Below are positions 54,299-63,680 of a stretch of DNA of 64,000 bases, one piece after another. The number at the start of each line of letters is the position of its first letter. Position 1 is the stretch's first letter. The notes below the pieces were generated by a model. That model did not search any database, was not told the DNA's origin, and worked only from the letters and a program-made list of their open reading frames with translations. The position numbers and the translations under genes were made by a program. Location: the NCBI GenBank assembly GCA_963565915.1, contig OY751496.1, positions 2,604,001 to 2,668,000 of the forward strand. The letters are read 5' to 3'. The stretch is from Entoloma clypeatum (Eukaryota > Basidiomycota > Agaricomycetes > Agaricales > Entolomataceae).

Positions 54299-57200
54299 TC
54301 AAGAACGACGAACCAGGCCCAGGGATTTACAGTGTTTCTCATGTAATGCTGGTGGTAAGGCTTTGGTGAAGATGTCGGCGACCATGTCAACTGTTGAAAC
54401 CCAGGACGTCTCGAAGGCACCGGAGTTGACGAGGTTACGAAGGAAGTGGTGACGGACGTCGATGTGTTTCGTTCTATTGTTAATGGCATCCGATTCTGCT
54501 AGGTGTATAGCGCTCTGATTGTCACATAAGATGGGGAAAGGGCGCGGTATGGGTAACTTGGTACCGTCGAGGAAAGATCGGATGGCCATCGCCGCACGAA
54601 AGCATCCGCCCAGTGAGAGGTATTCTGCCTCTGTGGATGACAGTGCGACAGTCTTCTGTTTGCTCGCTGAATAGTCGACGAGGGATCCAAAGAGGAAGAT
54701 CGCGTAGCCTGAGATACTGCGGCGGTCTACGGCGTCGGAAGCCCAATCAGCATCAGAGAATCCACAGTCGGTCGGGAGGATCAGGGCATCTCGTGGACCG
54801 ACAGGTTGCTGGTCGAAGTTAAACTCGAGCGCAAAATCGAGGGTTCCACGTAGGTATCGTAAGACTCCCTTGGCCGCTAGCATGTGGGCACGGGTGGGGT
54901 TCGAGTTGTACTGACCAAGAGCTGACGCTGCATAGGATATGTCCGGGCGCGTGCAAATGGCAAGGTAAAGGAGGGACCCAACCAGTCGCTGGTAGTTGAC
55001 CTTCAATTCGTCATCCGGGATGTCAGGTAGAGCATTGGGCGGCGCCAGTGGTAATGCATGGAGAGGATGTCGTAACGGGACCGGAGAGGTGTGGGCATTC
55101 ATTAAGTTGTGCGCGGTAAGTAGGTCCACAATGAACGGGCGTTGCGATAGCCATAGCTTCCGTTCGTTAAGGTCTCTCGTGATCCGAATTCCCAGGTAAA
55201 GTGAGGCAGGACCTTGGTCTATTACCTCGATGCGCTCGTTCATCCTCCTCAGTACCCAGTCGTAGAGCTCCATCGAGTTTGTGGCCACAAGACCGTCGTC
55301 GACGTGGACCGGCATGATGATCGTGAGGTCTTCTCCTGTGGTCGGCATGGTTATGGATGGGTGTGGTGGTGATGAGTAACGTGCAATGAAAACCGCCTGA
55401 TCAATCTCGCAGGGTACGAACCCGATTTGCTCTAAGATGGACCGGAGGAGGAGGTAGAACTCCCGAGATGATTGTCGCAGTCCGTAGATCGCCCGCTTCA
55501 CGAGCATGCAATTGTGCTCAGGTCCCATACCAGGGAGTGCGAAGCCAGGTATGTTCTTGCAGTAGATGATGTGTGACAGCGGTGCATTGAGGAACGCCGT
55601 CTTGCAGTCGTACGTAAGGATGAACCACCCCTTGTTGGTAGCGAAGGCGAGGACGATCCTGAGGCTACTCAAACGAGCAACTGGCGCGTAAGTTTTCCCA
55701 TAGTCTTCCAGGCCCTGGAGGAAACCCAGAGCTACCAGTCGAGCCTTCTCTTTACCCACTATGATAGTGCCATCTGGATTGTACTTGTATGCGTAGCACC
55801 AGCGGACGCCAATAGCCTTGCGACCAGGGGGTAAAACCGCCGGTTCGAATACCTCACGTTCGACCAGGCTATCGAATTCTCGGTGCATCGCGGAGTTCCA
55901 GGTCGCCGAATCAGGACGCGCCGACGCTTCACGGGAGTTATCTGGTGGTTTCGTCAGATCAAACTTGCGTGGTAGGCGTGTGGGATCCGGGAAAGCGGCG
56001 TAGCACTGTTGTTCGATAATGGTGGAGAGCTCAAGTGCATATGTATCGTCGTAGGTATCAGCCGACGTGGAGGCTGAGGCGAGTAGGGCGAGGAATTCAT
56101 CATGTGCTGTTCGGAGTGGGTCGGTAGGTGATACTGGAATCGGAAGAGCAGCACCCCCATGAGTAGGGATGTCACCCCCAGGAACCAGGCGGGTTTCAGG
56201 CGGCCGGCGAGCATTGCGTTCCTGGATGGTCTCTGGTATTGAGGGAGGGGCGATACGAGTACGCGTTGGGCGAGGTAATGGCGGGATGGACAATGTAGGA
56301 GCAGGGTTACGTACCAATGGTGAGCGTCTCAGCATTCCACGGTCGTTCTCGTCGAAGATGACATCCCTGGCAAAGTGGTAGGAGCCATCACCAGTAGCCC
56401 GGATGCGCCAACCTATCCTGTTCTCCTCGTAGCCAAGGAAAATAGCCTCGAAACGTCGCGGACTACCAGGGGTTCGCTTCTCCGGAGGTATGAAGGCCCA
56501 ACACCGACACCCCCATGCGCGAAGATGGGAAAGATCTGGTTTAGCGCGTTTATAAAGTTCATAAGGCGTGACATCTGGTGGTAGTGCTTTGGACGGGAGT
56601 CGGTTGCGTAAGTATTGCGTGGTCGTAACCGCATCCATGAAGAATGTGTCTGATAGTCCAGAGTCAGCGAGGAGTGTCTGGGCGCCATCGGTGAGAGTGC
56701 GTATGAAGCGCTCCGCGGTTCCGTTCTGGGAGTGGGCATAAGGTACCGTTTGCTGAACGGAGATACCCTTGGAGCTAAAGTGGTTCCCTAACATACCCTT
56801 GATGAACTCCAAGGCACCATCACATCGGACAGACTTGACCAGTGAACCTGTTTGACGCTCGACCTCAGACTCCACGAGGAGATACTTTTCGTAAGTCTGG
56901 CTTTTCTTGGATAATGGGTATGTGAACCCAAAGTGTGTGTAAGAGTCCAGGATGCTGACGAAGTAAGTGTTACCCGCCGGTGACTGTGTCGGGAAAGGAC
57001 CACATATATCCATGTGTAGTAGTTCACCTGGGTGTTCCGCGCGCCGGTGGTGTGAGGCAAACGGTTGTTGGGGGCACTTTCCTACTATGCAGGAGACGCA
57101 GTGTTCTCGTCCGCCCGGTCCTTTGAATGTGACGCCCTTCACTATATCCTTCATGAGGATGTTACGTGTCGTCTCAGCACTGGCATGACCTAGGCGTCGG

Positions 57201-59581
57201 TGCCAAAGGTGGAACGTCTCCGCGACAGGCACAAAGGTGATCGTATTGGGTATATGCCCTGAAGGAGCCATCAATGCTACGGGTTCGACAGGGGCTACCG
57301 GTTCTGGTGGTAGCAGGAAGTCACACGCCAAGAAAGATAAGCGGTGGAGGAAAGCAGCGCGGAGCGGTACCAGTTCTCCAGAGGGTAGAGGGAATTCAAT
57401 GGTGGTCCCTGTCGGAAGGAAATGCAGATGTATTCCTTTCTCCTGAAAGCTACCGACAGATAGTAGGTTGATCGGAACATCCGGTGCATGAAGACAGTCC
57501 GATAGGGCAATCGTATACTCCTTACCACCGAGCATAGCACGGAAGCGCACTTCGCCACGTGCCAACGTGTTCAGCACTCCACAATTTGCCGTACCCACCG
57601 GTGTAGCCTGGTCCGGATGATAAGTCCAGAAGTATCTTCGGTCACGGAAGATGTGCGACGAGGCTGCCGAGTCGAGTGCAGAGTTATACCTATTCGTGAT
57701 CGTTAGGAAAGCGATCGGTCCCAACGTCCGTTCAAGCTCGAGGAACGGGGCAGCCACGTACGCCTTGGAGGGAGGTATGACGAAAGGTTCACGCGTAGGA
57801 TAATAGAAAAGAACGTCTGATTTGGGCGATGCTGGTACAGGGTCTACGGTGTCACTGGGAAATGTGGTAGGTGTATCACTCGGCAGGGGTTGCGCGTCGG
57901 GTGAGGGGGAAATAGGTAAGTCAACGTCCAAAGCTACATTCGCGTGCTCTCGTCTACGGCCCATACTGAGTCCCTTCACATTGTTCGGGTTGCCTCCATT
58001 CGGCGCAACGCAGTGTTCGTGTAAATGACCCACCGCGCCGCAAGTCGAGCACGTCATGTTGCGGGTCCGAGGAACTGTGTCGGAGGTAGAGGTAGGGGGC
58101 ATGGAAGTCGTCGAGGTGGGCACAGGGGTAGGAACTGTCGGGGCAGGGCGGGTGGAACGTCGTTGTGGTTGGGGGTCCGGGTGTAGGTGGCGATTGCGTA
58201 CATCGATGGTGAGTACCTTCGTAATCAGGAACTCGATGTGATAGTATAACGGCGGGCACATATCGAAACCATCGTAGGCCAGTTTGCGGACTTCTCGGTA
58301 AGATTCATCTTGTGGTAAATTGTCCACAAAATGGCGGGTAAGATCAAAATCTGTGAAATCCCATGGCGTTCCCTGAAGTCGTTGAAGAGCCGTTCGCCAC
58401 GCCTCGACGAACCGGATGACGGAATCATGGCCGTTGCCACATCGGAAGCGTACAATTTTGTCCTTGATGACACCCGCGCCTGCCGCATCACCACCCCCAT
58501 ATCCACGCGAAAGCGCAGCAAAGACATCTCGGGCGGTGGACGTAACGTTACCATGCATGTCCCGTCGTGGAGGTACCATCGATGCCGGACCTTGGCCTAG
58601 TTTGCCTACGAGGATATGTCGCACGATCCCATCTGTGCGCCACCAGTCCTTGTATGCGCTCATCTCGGCCGGAGTCAACTGATTATGGTATGTAGGTGGG
58701 TAGGTCGGCTCGGAAAGAGGCTCGGATAGGGTGTTGTTGGTTGAGATATGCGGGTAGAGGCCTAAATTGTCCACCATGTCGATCATCGCTGCGTACCACC
58801 GAGGCCAATCACCAGCGGTTGAAAGGAGTGGAATGCGTGATAAGTCAGGTAGCGTAATCTTAAAAGCGGAAGAGTGGGAATTTGTAGGTAAGGGATGATT
58901 CATAGGTAACGGTGGTTGATGCAGAGTTTGTGGTTGAAACGGGGATCGCAATGGAGAAGGGTGCGCCGGTTGGTGTGTGTGATGGGGTATCTGAGAGGCA
59001 GAGGGAGGAATACGAGGTGACGCACGATGGGAAGGAGGAGAAGCGATCTGGGGATTGTGGTTTGTAGGTATATGCGCGGGAAAAACAGTCGACTGGACCT
59101 GGGGAACATGAGGAGGCAATTTGGACGTGGTTGCGCGTGGGAAGGGAGAGTTTCTCGGAAGAGGACGAGAGGGAGAGTTTGGGTGTTTATACGTAGTAGG
59201 TTCAAATATCGTAGGGGACTCGTCACTCGACACTCGCGCTTTACCCTTGTACGATGACGGTATTGGGGGCGCTCGTGGGGAGTTTTGAGGTATATGTAAG
59301 GGACGAAGGTGGGGTGGAATGTCATAAAAAGGATGTGGATGTGTAGCTGAAAATTTCAACGGTCCGCTGGTGGTCGCAAAGGTGGTCGGTGCAGGTCTGG
59401 TCGGTTCCGGAGAGACAAAAACCATGTCGCTGCTCGACGGAGGAATTGGCGCAGAGGCCGGGCGAGACCATCGAGGCCATGCAGCGTCGAAGGCCATCGC
59501 GGGGAAGTTTAGGCGTTGATCGATCCAGTAAAAGGACCGAAGAGAGCGTGATTGATGAGTCGTTAGGCGTCCTCGAGGCAC
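54299..59581 (-). CDS. Copia H gag-pol polyprotein
   Basis: 1,760 codons, open throughout. Pro-rich N-terminus; Gag helical domain (WPRWYAAMIDMVDNLGLYP, about residue 260); zinc knuckle CSTCGAVGHLHEHC (about 510); protease ALDSAASSHIF (about 635); integrase zinc motif WHRRLGHAS...CVSCIVGKC (about 790) and catalytic HMDICGPFP, VRCDGALEF, HSQNGTAERF (about 855-950). RT WCYAYKYNPDGTIIVGKEKA and MPVHVDDGLVA (about 1,423, an H-V-D-D variant of Y-V-D-D). RNase H SDADWASDAVDRRS, VALSSTEAEYLSL, KHIDVRHHFLR (about 1,613-1,710). Start at 59581 lies 20 bases after the primer site; Met 29 is an alternative. No lesion seen. Confidence 0.96.
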   Translation of the reverse strand: MPRGRLTTHQSRSLRSFYWIDQRLNFPAMAFDAAWPRWSRPASAPIPPSSSDMVFVSPEPTRPAPTTFATTSGPLKFSATHPHPFYDIPPHLRPLHIPQNSPRAPPIPSSYKGKARVSSDESPTIFEPTTYKHPNSPSRPLPRNSPFPRATTSKLPPHVPQVQSTVFPAHIPTNHNPQIASPPSHRASPRIPPSASQIPHHTHQPAHPSPLRSPFQPQTLHQPPLPMNHPLPTNSHSSAFKITLPDLSRIPLLSTAGDWPRWYAAMIDMVDNLGLYPHISTNNTLSEPLSEPTYPPTYHNQLTPAEMSAYKDWWRTDGIVRHILVGKLGQGPASMVPPRRDMHGNVTSTARDVFAALSRGYGGGDAAGAGVIKDKIVRFRCGNGHDSVIRFVEAWRTALQRLQGTPWDFTDFDLTRHFVDNLPQDESYREVRKLAYDGFDMCPPLYYHIEFLITKVLTIDVRNRHLHPDPQPQRRSTRPAPTVPTPVPTSTTSMPPTSTSDTVPRTRNMTCSTCGAVGHLHEHCVAPNGGNPNNVKGLSMGRRREHANVALDVDLPISPSPDAQPLPSDTPTTFPSDTVDPVPASPKSDVLFYYPTREPFVIPPSKAYVAAPFLELERTLGPIAFLTITNRYNSALDSAASSHIFRDRRYFWTYHPDQATPVGTANCGVLNTLARGEVRFRAMLGGKEYTIALSDCLHAPDVPINLLSVGSFQEKGIHLHFLPTGTTIEFPLPSGELVPLRAAFLHRLSFLACDFLLPPEPVAPVEPVALMAPSGHIPNTITFVPVAETFHLWHRRLGHASAETTRNILMKDIVKGVTFKGPGGREHCVSCIVGKCPQQPFASHHRRAEHPGELLHMDICGPFPTQSPAGNTYFVSILDSYTHFGFTYPLSKKSQTYEKYLLVESEVERQTGSLVKSVRCDGALEFIKGMLGNHFSSKGISVQQTVPYAHSQNGTAERFIRTLTDGAQTLLADSGLSDTFFMDAVTTTQYLRNRLPSKALPPDVTPYELYKRAKPDLSHLRAWGCRCWAFIPPEKRTPGSPRRFEAIFLGYEENRIGWRIRATGDGSYHFARDVIFDENDRGMLRRSPLVRNPAPTLSIPPLPRPTRTRIAPPSIPETIQERNARRPPETRLVPGGDIPTHGGAALPIPVSPTDPLRTAHDEFLALLASASTSADTYDDTYALELSTIIEQQCYAAFPDPTRLPRKFDLTKPPDNSREASARPDSATWNSAMHREFDSLVEREVFEPAVLPPGRKAIGVRWCYAYKYNPDGTIIVGKEKARLVALGFLQGLEDYGKTYAPVARLSSLRIVLAFATNKGWFILTYDCKTAFLNAPLSHIIYCKNIPGFALPGMGPEHNCMLVKRAIYGLRQSSREFYLLLRSILEQIGFVPCEIDQAVFIARYSSPPHPSITMPTTGEDLTIIMPVHVDDGLVATNSMELYDWVLRRMNERIEVIDQGPASLYLGIRITRDLNERKLWLSQRPFIVDLLTAHNLMNAHTSPVPLRHPLHALPLAPPNALPDIPDDELKVNYQRLVGSLLYLAICTRPDISYAASALGQYNSNPTRAHMLAAKGVLRYLRGTLDFALEFNFDQQPVGPRDALILPTDCGFSDADWASDAVDRRSISGYAIFLFGSLVDYSASKQKTVALSSTEAEYLSLGGCFRAAMAIRSFLDGTKLPIPRPFPILCDNQSAIHLAESDAINNRTKHIDVRHHFLRNLVNSGAFETSWVSTVDMVADIFTKALPPALHEKHCKSLGLVRRS

Positions 59582-59600
59582 GATCTAGGGTCCCTAAAGG

Positions 59601-59612
59601 AAGCCCATAACC
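59601..59612 (-). other. Half-tRNA primer binding site of copia H
   Basis: The minus strand reads GGTTATGGGCTT directly after the 5' LTR, sharing GGTTATGGGC with D and L and complementary to the initiator tRNA-Met anticodon arm. Confidence 0.75.
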
Positions 59613-59882
59613 TGTAAGCGGGACCTAGAACACGTAAGGACCGTGTAAATCCTCAGAGGGTCCAAGAGAACAACGACTCTATAATGCATACCTAGAACAC
59701 GTAAGGACCGTGTAACTAGTGGTATATAAGTATACAGAGGAGTGGATGAAGACAACAATACACTTACATCCTCAGAGGGTCCAAGAGAACAACGACTGAG
59801 GATGTAAGGTATCGATTGTCGATATATATATGGAGGACGCGATCACGTGGGCAGAGCGATGATATATGACGTATGTCCAACA
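59613..59882 (-). repeat. 5' LTR of copia H
   Basis: 270 bp, no difference from 53972-54241 found by eye. Confidence 0.95.
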
Positions 59883-59887
59883 CTAGT

Positions 59888-60440
59888 GACTTTCCATCCT
59901 TCCTCCTCAGCACCCCAGCCTTCTTCCTCCCAAGACCCGCATAGTCATACACCGCATCCCGTGCAGGAACATATGCCGCCACCTTCCCCGACACCGAGTT
60001 CCGCGACGTCGTGTGCAGGCCGCGCAAATCAAGCTGGAGGAAGGACCGAACAGCTTGACAACGATCCTACAATCGCACCCTGAGATGCCTAGTATCAGGG
60101 TGCTGCGGCTGTAGAGTAGAGCACGACAAAGCCACTTCCGAAGGCCTACTACTAGACAGTGATACATAGCCAAAGCGACAATCGGCGCGGGCGAAGCAAC
60201 GGGCACGATGTTTAGCGAGACGATGCGAGGCTTCGGGATAGGCTCCACCCGCCTCGCTCTCTTGACGAACCACTTTATGCACCCGACGAACCACGTCAAG
60301 TGAAGTGGAAACACCATAGCCAGAAGCAAAGCTGGCACTACAGATCCGCCGGCCGCACTGACTCTGTTCTCGAGAGAGTAATATGACACTCCAAGGACAA
60401 CATGCAGCACAATCCCCCATTGAATATCTACTTCGTCAGG
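59888..60440 (-). pseudogene. Host-gene fragment(s) interrupted by copia H, possible membrane protein
   Basis: Two coding-like minus frames: 60440-60230 reads GIVLHVVLGVSYYSLENRV and VVPALLLAMVFPLHLTWFVG (two likely membrane helices) followed by KWFVKRARR. Then, after a TTGTAG acceptor near 60072, AVRSFLQLDLRGLHTTSRNS and DYAGLGRKKAGVLRRKDGKS run to the H insertion. They may be exons of one gene, whose 5' end would overlap the MFS fragment on the other strand. Not recognised. Confidence 0.33.
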
Positions 60441-60985
60441 TGGTCCCAGATATTCTACAAAGCCCTCACGCGACCTTTCATGATTTTTGCAACAGAGTCT
60501 ATCGTCCAGCTGTTGGGTTTGTATTTGGCGTTCATCTACGGTCTTTTCTACCGTCAGTCTTTCACCTATATAGCTAATGGTTGACACTCAAGGAAGATTT
60601 ATACTACAGTGTTTCTGGTAAATATGACACCCCTCTTCCACGGCGCGTACCACGAACGCATCGGGATTGTGGGGCTGCATCTCCTCGCAGTGGGCATCGG
60701 CCTATACTGCGCGTCACAAATCAACGCAAAGTTCATGGATACTGTATACATCCACCTGAAGAATAAAAACAGTGGCGCCGGCGAACCTGAATTTCGTCTC
60801 CGTGGGTCCCCTTTCCCGTGCATTACTGGAACACCGCGTTCTGAAGCATCGATCTGAAGCATTGATGGTTCCGGGGACCGTCATTCTTCCTATGGGCCTC
60901 CTCATAGCCGGATGGGCTGCGGAACGACGCATACATTGGATAGTTGTCGATATCGTCAGTCCCCAGCTAATTCAGACCTTCATTC
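60440..60985 (+). pseudogene. Truncated MFS drug transporter, cut by copia D2
   Basis: Exons 60440-60552, 60610-60801 and 60860-60955 (introns of about 57 bases) read TRPFMIFATESIVQLLGLYL, YLFLVNMTPLFHGAYHERIG, GLHLLAVGIGLYCASQINAK and VPGTVILPMGLLIAGWAAER. This is TM7 to about TM9 of a DHA1 antiporter, related to the gene at 50749-52982 but different in sequence. The N-terminal half is missing upstream, and the D2 LTR begins at 60986, probably inside the next intron (GTCAGT at 60956). Not functional. Confidence 0.72.
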
Positions 60986-62859
60986 TGTTGAAGTTCCACC
61001 TGGGCGCTAGCCACAGGTGTACTGAGCAACATAGCTACAGTGGAAGTACTCTACAATACCGCTATGGTCACTTACATGGTTTGGAGGGGTAAGGCTGGTG
61101 AGAGCGGTTGAGGCTGGTAAGAGCGATGGAGCTGGTTAAGAGTCAAGAGACAACTTGTTGGTATTGACAGTTTCCTGGTCTTATATACCATACTACTGTT
61201 TGTACCAACCAAACAAGTATGTAAGAAAGATATGTAATGGTCACGTGATGTGATCTAATCTAAATCTAATCTACGTGATGGGAAAAGTTTCAACACCCCC
61301 CCATATTTAGTACATACTTCTAAATACATCTTATTTTTCCCATATAGGTACTTTTCTTCGTCTAGTTTTTTAGTAATCCGAAGTACGGGATAAACTTGTT
61401 AAAGAGGATTTTCCCCAGATTCTTAGTTAAAAGGTCTGCAGGGTTATTCACTCCTTCAATGAATTCGACCGTGATGATGCCTTCGGATACTTTTTCTCTG
61501 ACAAAGTGGAATCGCACGTCGATGTGCTTGGATCGCTTCTCAGTTACAGGGTTGGATGCGATAAGGACGGAGCCGTTGTTATCTCCATAGATCGGTACTG
61601 ATCCGATCTGCATTCCAAGTTCGGCAAGCATGCTTCTCAGCCATGTTGCTGCGCGACTGCAATCTGATAGCGCCATATACTCTGCTTCTGTAGAAGAGAG
61701 GGCAATGGTTTTTTGCGCCGATGATACCCATGTTATTGCTCCAGACGCCAGTGATATGAAGAAGCCGGTGGTAGACCTCCTTGTGTTTTCATCTGACGCC
61801 CAGTCAGAGTCTGTGAATGCATAGATTCCTTTCCCTGAGTCCCCATCATACATGATCGCATAATCTTTTGTTGCCTTCAAATATCTGCAAATATCCCTAG
61901 CCACTTCTAAATGACGTTTGGTGGGATTCGCGGAAAATTGGGACATTTTGATTACAGCAAAGCAGATGTCAGGCCTCGTTCCAATCATCAGATATAGGAG
62001 TGATCTGATGACGGATTGGTACTTGGATCGGAGTTCCGCATTGGGTTCATCTTCGGACGCCATGGGTTTGTAGCCCGTAGGGAGTGGGGTATGGGTTGCA
62101 TTGGATTCACTCATCCCCATGCGTGTGAGTATTTTCTCAAGGTAAGGTACTTGATCAATGAAGATCCTCTTCCCATGTTGCCTTATCTGGATCGAAAGAA
62201 ACTCTTTTGGTTCCCCACCAGGCACGAGGTGCCCTAGGTCCCTACATTCCCATGTGGTCATGAAGGCCTTCTTTTTCTCTAGCGTATATTCCCGGTTTGT
62301 GCCGAGAAAAGCAGAGTCGTCGACATAGATGACAGCGATTACAATTTCCCCGTTGGTACTTTTGTGAATGAAAACACCCGCATCGGAGTGAAGCCGGACA
62401 AAGCCGAGCTTTTTCATGGAGGAATCAAGTTCTCTCCACCAGGCTAATGCGGCCTGCTTAAGTCCATATAGAGCTTTGTATAGTCGGTACACGAGGTGTT
62501 CTTTCCCTTTTACTACGTAGCCCTCAGGCTGTCGCATGTAGATGACCTCACGGAGCGTTCCATAGAGGAAGGCTGATGAGACGTCCAAAAGTGTCATGAA
62601 CCACCCTTCAAGGGCTGTCAATGCCAGTATTAATCGGACAGTTTCATATCTCACAACTGGTGAGAAGATCTGATCAAAGTCGATCCCTTCTATCTGTGAG
62701 AAGCCTTTTGCGACGAGGCGTGCTTTCAGATGCCCATCGGACTTTTCATTGTAAACCCATTTGTTCCTTAGAGCTTTCCTCCCTTCAGGCAGGGGTACTA
62801 GCTCCATGATCACCCCGCGGCGTTTGAGCATATCTAGCTCTTTTCGTTCAGCCGCATAC
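60986..62859 (-). mobile_element. Copia D2, second copy of family D, partial
   Basis: 3' LTR at 60986-61295 (310 bp), then RT-RNase H sequence closely matching D up to 62859, where family-G element G2 begins. The rest of D2 may lie beyond the right edge, as expected if G2 inserted into it, but this cannot be verified here. Confidence 0.9.
61362..62858 (-). CDS. Copia D2 RT-RNase H (partial)
   Basis: About 498 codons open from the element junction to the stop at 61362, with WVYNEKSDGHLKARLVAKGF, VIYVDDSAFLG, FTDSDWASDENTRRSTTGFF and TIALSSTEAEYMAL. Very close to D over the same region and without stops. N-terminal gag, protease and integrase are not in the window at this locus. Confidence 0.9.
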   Translation of the reverse strand, partial: YAAERKELDMLKRRGVIMELVPLPEGRKALRNKWVYNEKSDGHLKARLVAKGFSQIEGIDFDQIFSPVVRYETVRLILALTALEGWFMTLLDVSSAFLYGTLREVIYMRQPEGYVVKGKEHLVYRLYKALYGLKQAALAWWRELDSSMKKLGFVRLHSDAGVFIHKSTNGEIVIAVIYVDDSAFLGTNREYTLEKKKAFMTTWECRDLGHLVPGGEPKEFLSIQIRQHGKRIFIDQVPYLEKILTRMGMSESNATHTPLPTGYKPMASEDEPNAELRSKYQSVIRSLLYLMIGTRPDICFAVIKMSQFSANPTKRHLEVARDICRYLKATKDYAIMYDGDSGKGIYAFTDSDWASDENTRRSTTGFFISLASGAITWVSSAQKTIALSSTEAEYMALSDCSRAATWLRSMLAELGMQIGSVPIYGDNNGSVLIASNPVTEKRSKHIDVRFHFVREKVSEGIITVEFIEGVNNPADLLTKNLGKILFNKFIPYFGLLKN

Positions 62860-63130
62860 TGTTATGGACTTACCGGTTTGTATGTTACGCACTTTTCCCT
62901 TGCATTGTACCTTCGTTATTTCTTTGACTCATCGGACCGCTTATTCATTTACCTTTACTCTACCATTCTCCTTTAGTATACTTCGCTCCCGCGCTGACTC
63001 GCACTCCGCAGTAGGGATTACTCAGTCTGCAGTCGTCTGACTCACTTCGCACTGCCTTTCCGCAGTTACTGACTCATCCGCACTGCCTTCCGCAGCTACT
63101 GACTCACTCGCTACCGCTCGTAGCCAGTAC

Positions 63131-63261
63131 TATATAAACCCCATGTACCATAGCTACATTCCTTAGATTTAGCAATCACATTGCTCTTCGCCTTTCCACT
63201 TTCCTGCATACTCTGCCCGAACCTTGGAACGGTTTGTTAAGCATAACAAGTTGCTAAATCT
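63131..63261 (+). other. Promoter and self-priming pair of family G
   Basis: TATATAAA at 63131; AGATTTAGCAA at 63165-63175 and its complement TTGCTAAATCT at 63251-63261. 11 of 11 bases pair. Confidence 0.65.
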
Positions 63262-63680
63262 CGTTAGGTTCGCCCAGAGCGAAGAGAGCAACTACCAGAC
63301 GAGTCAAGACATCGCGCTTCTTTGAAGACTTCACCAGTAACCCATTTGCCTCACCAGAAGCCCGACAGGAGGAGCTAAGTCCTCGAGACAGTATCGATTT
63401 TACACTCATCCAGCAGTACATCGAATCGGAGATCCGTCGCATCCTACAGCAGGTGCTTGACGAAGAACTAGACAACGACGAGCATCGCCCCCACGGCGAG
63501 ATAGCAGAGAGCATCCATCTTGCTCGACAACACCAGATCGCGCGTTACAACGCCCGACAGAACGAACTCGAAAGCTTTCGCGTTCAAGAAGGACCTCAGA
63601 CAGGTCGGATCACAGAGATCAGAGAGTTTATCGGTGTCCAGACAACCGTTATCAGAAGATTGATTAGGACGCTCACATAG
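63258..63680 (+). CDS. Leader ORF of family G element
   Basis: Open without an ATG: TSRFFEDFTSNPFASPEARQ, ESEIRRILQQVLDEELDNDE, IAESIHLARQHQIARYNARQ, ending RRLIRTLT at TAG 63678. Charged, helical, and largely repeated in the left-edge copy. The Gag-like frame (from 63668) is -1 relative to it, so the two may be one protein joined by a frameshift, or separate. Confidence 0.5.
   Translation: MSLGSPRAKRATTRRVKTSRFFEDFTSNPFASPEARQEELSPRDSIDFTLIQQYIESEIRRILQQVLDEELDNDEHRPHGEIAESIHLARQHQIARYNARQNELESFRVQEGPQTGRITEIREFIGVQTTVIRRLIRTLT

Larger units (their letters stand above)
53972..59882 (-). mobile_element. Intact copia element H
   Basis: 270-bp LTRs at 53972-54241 and 59613-59882 look identical; target duplication CTAGT at 53967-53971 and 59883-59887. 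A single uninterrupted polyprotein (54299-59581). The primer site GGTTATGGGCTT (minus strand) abuts the 5' LTR, and a purine tract GATGGGGGTG abuts the 3' LTR. All parts expected of an autonomous, recently inserted element are present. Confidence 0.97.
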
